Source of the DNA: Chromatiales bacterium
GTDB lineage: Bacteria; Pseudomonadota; Gammaproteobacteria; Chromatiales; Chromatiaceae
Direction of reading: 5' to 3'
Assembly: GCA_024639625.1 (NCBI GenBank)
Contig: JAHEIA010000138.1
Location: forward strand, 1-7,928
DNA length: 7,928 nucleotides
Shown here: piece after piece, positions 5,098-7,928 of the stretch
How positions within the stretch are numbered: the stretch's first letter is position 1
Layout of the letters: every line of letters begins with the position of its first letter
Translations under genes and position numbers: made by a program
Notes under the pieces: generated by a model
What the model was told of the DNA's origin: nothing
The model's input: the letters and a program-made list of their open reading frames with translations, nothing else
Database searches by the model: none

Positions 5098-6765
5098 TCA
5101 TCCCAGTACGATCAACAGAAGCAGCGCTCCGGCCAGCGCAAACCACAACACGCCTGCGACAGCGCGTCCGCCCAATCTGGCTTCTGCATCATCGGTAGCG
5201 CCGCTCAGGACAACAGCAATTTCGCCCATGGGACGCGTGGACTCCCCGCCGCCACGTCCGAGATGCCGGCGCGCCCAAGAGCGGATCTCCGAGCCCAGCC
5301 GTCTCGCCGCCGCCGTGAGCGGTTCCAGCATATCGCCAGGCGGCACCCGACCGACCCAGCGGACAAGCAGGGCCGGTCTGCGCCAAGCAGCGAACCAGGC
5401 CACAGCCGCAGCCAGCAGAACGGGCCAAAGACCTGGCAGATTTGCTGTCACCCCGCCCCAATACAGAGGCAGACCCAAACTCACGGCCACCAATCCTACC
5501 CAGGGCAGCGCCACCCACCCCGCGCTGCGCCCGGCGGTGCCCGCCACATCATGCATGAGAAAAAGAAAACGGCTCATCAACAATGTGCTACCCGCCGCGC
5601 TTAGCGGCATCAGCCCGAGAAACAGTCCAGCCCAAGGGGGTGGCGCTTGCAGAATGGCCGACTGCAACAGGTCTTTTGCCATAGCGCCCGAGGTGAACGG
5701 CAGTCCGACCAGCACCAGGGCCGGCAGCACGAGCAGCCCAAGCGGCCAGCCTGCGGGCAAGGATTTGACCACGCCCACGCCGAGGAACAGCGCGCCCTTG
5801 GCCAGCCCGTGGTGGGCCGCGTAGAACGTGAGCGCGACAACCAAAGCGGGGGCAAGCGTTGGTTCCACGGCCGCACCCCCAAGCCCGGCGACCAGAATGC
5901 CCATTTTGCCGATGCTCGAGTAGGCCAGAACCACCTTCGGGTCACGCTGCCCCAGTCCGAGCGGGACCGCCAACAGGGCGGTGGCAAAGCCCGCTACCAT
6001 GAGAAATGTCCCAAACTCGGGCAGGGATTCCTCACCCAGGGGCAGATAACGCATCCAACCGATCAGCGCCGCCTTGATCATCGCACCGCTCAGCACCGCG
6101 CTGGCGGGCACGGGGGCCGCGGGGTGCGCGAGGGGCAACCAAAGGTGCACACCGATCAGCCCAGCCTTGACGCTGAAGGCCAACGTCACCAACCCCAACT
6201 CCAGCGGCCCCGCACCGGCGAGAGCCTCCGCCGCGGGAGTAAGGCTCTGAGTCCGCATATACAGCAGGAGAAATCCTGCAAAGAGCGCAACCTCGCTAAC
6301 CAGGGTCATCACCAGATAGACCCGCCCGGCGCGACGCACCGCCGGGGTGCCCTCATGCACCACCAGACCGTAGGCCGCCAACCCCATGAGCGCAAATCCC
6401 AGATAGAAGCTGACCAGGTCCTGACCGGCGATCAGCCCCAGATTCCCGCTCATCGCCAGCAGAAAGAACACCCGGAAACGCGCAGCATGGGAGTCAGAGT
6501 GCATGTAGCCAACGGTGTACAGGCCCGCGGCCAGCCACAGCAAGGCCGCGAAGCCAAGAAACACCCGGTCGCCCGCGTCCAGACCCAGCTGCACACCGAG
6601 CAGCAACCAAGGTATCTCGACAGTAGTTCCGGCCGGTATCAGCCAGGCGGCCAAGAGCGCGGGCAGCGCCGCCGCCGGCACCCAGAAGCGCCCCACCCCG
6701 CGCACCGCGAGTGGCAGTACAACCAGCGGCGCCAACCAGGCTGCGAGCAGGAGCGCAGCGCTCAC
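5098..6765 (-). CDS. Proton-antiporter-like membrane subunit (complex I/Mrp/hydrogenase-4 type), divergent
   Basis: An integral membrane protein of 555 residues in the Proton_antipo_M superfamily (NuoL/M/N, MrpA/D, HyfB). Hydrophobic helices run almost end to end. Superfamily signatures are present: SVKAGLIGVHLWLPLAHPAAPVPASAVLSG around 198-227 with the TM7 lysine K200, TM8 K231 in AMIKAALIG, SQ-like loop GQRDPKVVLAYSSIGKMG at 272-289, AAHHGLAKGALFLGVG at 316-331 (H319, K323), and TM12 K364 in GAMAKDLL. The TM5 glutamate that most members carry is Ala125 (FALMGLAAYGLVVHEG). After residue 474 a charged amphipathic segment (about 475-535) precedes a final membrane helix (536-554), beyond the usual 14-helix core. 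The GTG start at 6765 overlaps the stop of the upstream gene as GTGA, so the two are probably translationally coupled; an extension to 6876 gives Arg-rich non-membrane sequence and is rejected. It likely forms part of a multi-subunit cation/proton antiporter or a related ion-pumping complex. Confidence 0.85.
   Translation of the reverse strand: MSAALLLAAWLAPLVVLPLAVRGVGRFWVPAAALPALLAAWLIPAGTTVEIPWLLLGVQLGLDAGDRVFLGFAALLWLAAGLYTVGYMHSDSHAARFRVFFLLAMSGNLGLIAGQDLVSFYLGFALMGLAAYGLVVHEGTPAVRRAGRVYLVMTLVSEVALFAGFLLLYMRTQSLTPAAEALAGAGPLELGLVTLAFSVKAGLIGVHLWLPLAHPAAPVPASAVLSGAMIKAALIGWMRYLPLGEESLPEFGTFLMVAGFATALLAVPLGLGQRDPKVVLAYSSIGKMGILVAGLGGAAVEPTLAPALVVALTFYAAHHGLAKGALFLGVGVVKSLPAGWPLGLLVLPALVLVGLPFTSGAMAKDLLQSAILQAPPPWAGLFLGLMPLSAAGSTLLMSRFLFLMHDVAGTAGRSAGWVALPWVGLVAVSLGLPLYWGGVTANLPGLWPVLLAAAVAWFAAWRRPALLVRWVGRVPPGDMLEPLTAAARRLGSEIRSWARRHLGRGGGESTRPMGEIAVVLSGATDDAEARLGGRAVAGVLWFALAGALLLLIVLG
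6762..6765 (-). other. Four-base stop/start overlap (GTGA) between the two antiporter subunit genes
   Basis: The upstream gene ends CAG-TGA and the downstream gene starts GTG within the same four bases. Such overlaps usually mean one mRNA with translational coupling, in keeping with fixed stoichiometry of membrane-complex subunits. Confidence 0.75.
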
Positions 6766-7928
6766 TGCCGGTACTCCCGGGCGGCGATCAGCTCGGCCCA
6801 CTCCAGGGGACTGTAGGGCGCGGCTGCGAACAACCCTGCGGCAAGCGCCAATATGCCGGTCGCCACGGGCGGCCAAAGCAAGGCGCCGGTAGTCTCCAGG
6901 CGGCCAAGCGTTTCACGCTCGTCCGGCCAGGCCGCCGGGGATGCATTGAACCAGGCGCGGTACAGGATCGGCAAGAAATAGGCGGCATTGAGCAGGCTGC
7001 TGACCACCAAAAGGGGCAACACCCATGCGGCATCCCCCGCGGCTACCGCGCCCAGGCCCAAGTACCATTTGCTCACGAATCCCGCCACCGGAGGGATGCC
7101 GATCATGCCCAAGGCGGCGACCGTAAAGGCCAGGGTCGTACCAGGCATGCGCCTACCCACGCCGTCCATCTCGCTCACCCGGTGGACACCCAGGGCCTGC
7201 GCGTAATTGCCGGCGGCAAAAAACAGCGTGATCTTCATCAACCCCTGATGCACCAGGTGCACTACCCCGCCAATCGTGGCCAGCGGTCCGAGGATCGCGG
7301 TTCCCAACGCGATATAGGACACCTGGCTGACCGTCGAGTAGGCTAGACGTCGCTTCAAGTTGTCCTGTGACAGAGCCTTCACGGAACCGTACAGGATGGT
7401 CACAGCCGCTGCGGCGCCTAATGCAGGCAACAAGCCCAGTGAGGCGGCGAACTCCACGCCGTAGACGTCATACACGACCCGCACGATACCAAAGGCACCG
7501 GCCTTGACCACGGCCACCGCGTGCAACAGGGCGCTGACCGGTGCGGGGGCCACCATCGCCTGGGGCAGCCAGCCGTGCAGCGGCACCAGGGCGGCCTTCA
7601 CGCCGAGACCCGCGACCATGAGCAGAAAGATCCAGCGCAGCGCGGTCGGATCCAGTCCGTCGATAGCGCCGAGAATGCCGCCCTGGGCGAATTCCAGCGG
7701 GCCCGCCAGCGTGCGCAACCAGACTGCGCCGACCAGCAGCAACACCCCTCCCGCCATGGTGTATGTGAGGTAGGTGCGTGCTCCGCGCACCGCGTCTGGC
7801 GTGCCTTTATGGGCCACGAGCGGATAGGTGGCCAAGGTCAGCAACTCGTAGAAGATAACGAAGGTGAGCAGGTTGCCGGCCAACGCCAGGCCAACGGTCG
7901 CGGTCACGCACAGGCTGAAGAACCCGAA
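6762..7928 (-). CDS. MrpD/NuoM-like monovalent cation/H+ antiporter subunit (5' end cut by window edge)
   Basis: The visible 388 residues are the C-terminal three quarters of a Proton_antipo_M family membrane protein; MrpD proteins are about 490-500 residues, so roughly 100 N-terminal residues lie beyond the right edge. All expected ion-path residues are present, numbered from the first visible residue: TM5 glutamate E28 in FYELLTLATYPLVAHKG, TM7 lysine K111 in GVKAALVPLHGWLP, TM8 K142 in VVKAGAFG, H224/H227 and K232 in VHLVHQGLMKITLFFAAG, and TM12 K287 in GIPPVAGFVSKWYL. The SQDNLKRRLAYSTVSQ loop at 187-202 is typical. This suits a subunit of an Mrp-type Na+/H+ antiporter or of a membrane-bound hydrogenase or complex I-like machine. 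The adjoining NhaR-like regulator favours the antiporter. Its stop overlaps the start of the next subunit gene by four bases. The GTG at 7907 is internal, since the frame continues upstream with matching family sequence (FGFFSLC). Confidence 0.9.
   Translation of the reverse strand, partial: FGFFSLCVTATVGLALAGNLLTFVIFYELLTLATYPLVAHKGTPDAVRGARTYLTYTMAGGVLLLVGAVWLRTLAGPLEFAQGGILGAIDGLDPTALRWIFLLMVAGLGVKAALVPLHGWLPQAMVAPAPVSALLHAVAVVKAGAFGIVRVVYDVYGVEFAASLGLLPALGAAAAVTILYGSVKALSQDNLKRRLAYSTVSQVSYIALGTAILGPLATIGGVVHLVHQGLMKITLFFAAGNYAQALGVHRVSEMDGVGRRMPGTTLAFTVAALGMIGIPPVAGFVSKWYLGLGAVAAGDAAWVLPLLVVSSLLNAAYFLPILYRAWFNASPAAWPDERETLGRLETTGALLWPPVATGILALAAGLFAAAPYSPLEWAELIAAREYRQ

Noticed and set aside
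5647..6816. Plus-strand open frame of 389 codons opposite the antiporter subunit
   Set aside because: Its translation is rich in Gln, His, Arg and Gly with no motifs, mirroring the hydrophobic codons of the real membrane protein on the other strand.
1..7928. CRISPR arrays, tRNA/rRNA genes, insertion sequences, defence islands
   Set aside because: No regularly spaced repeats, no cloverleaf or rRNA sequence, and no transposase, integrase, nuclease or toxin-antitoxin proteins were found on either strand.

Overview
The window is a GC-rich bacterial chromosome segment. Its genes look gammaproteobacterial: a UrtA-type urea receptor, a TrxC-type thioredoxin, an NhaR-like LysR regulator and Mrp/complex I-type antiporter subunits. 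The organism itself cannot be named from this sequence. All genes lie on the minus strand except one methyltransferase. No rRNA, tRNA, CRISPR array, insertion sequence or integrase was seen.

Region 1 (1-2156, minus strand): a nearly complete urtA (urea ABC transporter periplasmic receptor) runs off the left edge. It is preceded by a 433-base gene-free stretch holding a good sigma-54 (-24/-12) promoter that points into urtA and weaker NtrC-like half sites at enhancer distance. This fits nitrogen-limitation control of urea uptake. Upstream of that is trxC, a zinc-binding thioredoxin 2.

Region 2 (2157-4032): a class I SAM-dependent methyltransferase on the plus strand is divergent from trxC. 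It converges with a small beta-rich hypothetical protein on the minus strand that has two cysteines but no visible signal peptide.

Region 3 (4033-7928, minus strand): two consecutive proton-antiporter-like membrane subunits (an MrpD/NuoM-like protein cut by the right edge and a divergent 555-residue paralogue) overlap by four bases. They are followed 159 bases later by a LysR regulator that closely resembles NhaR, the Na+-responsive activator of nhaA. The most economical reading is the distal end of an Mrp-like monovalent cation/proton antiporter operon with its own Na+/pH-type regulator. The 555-residue paralogue lacks the conserved TM5 glutamate of this superfamily while keeping the key lysines.

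Most of the window is ordinary housekeeping or transport. The points worth a second look are the sigma-54 promoter, the NhaR-antiporter linkage, the missing glutamate and the orphan beta-rich protein.
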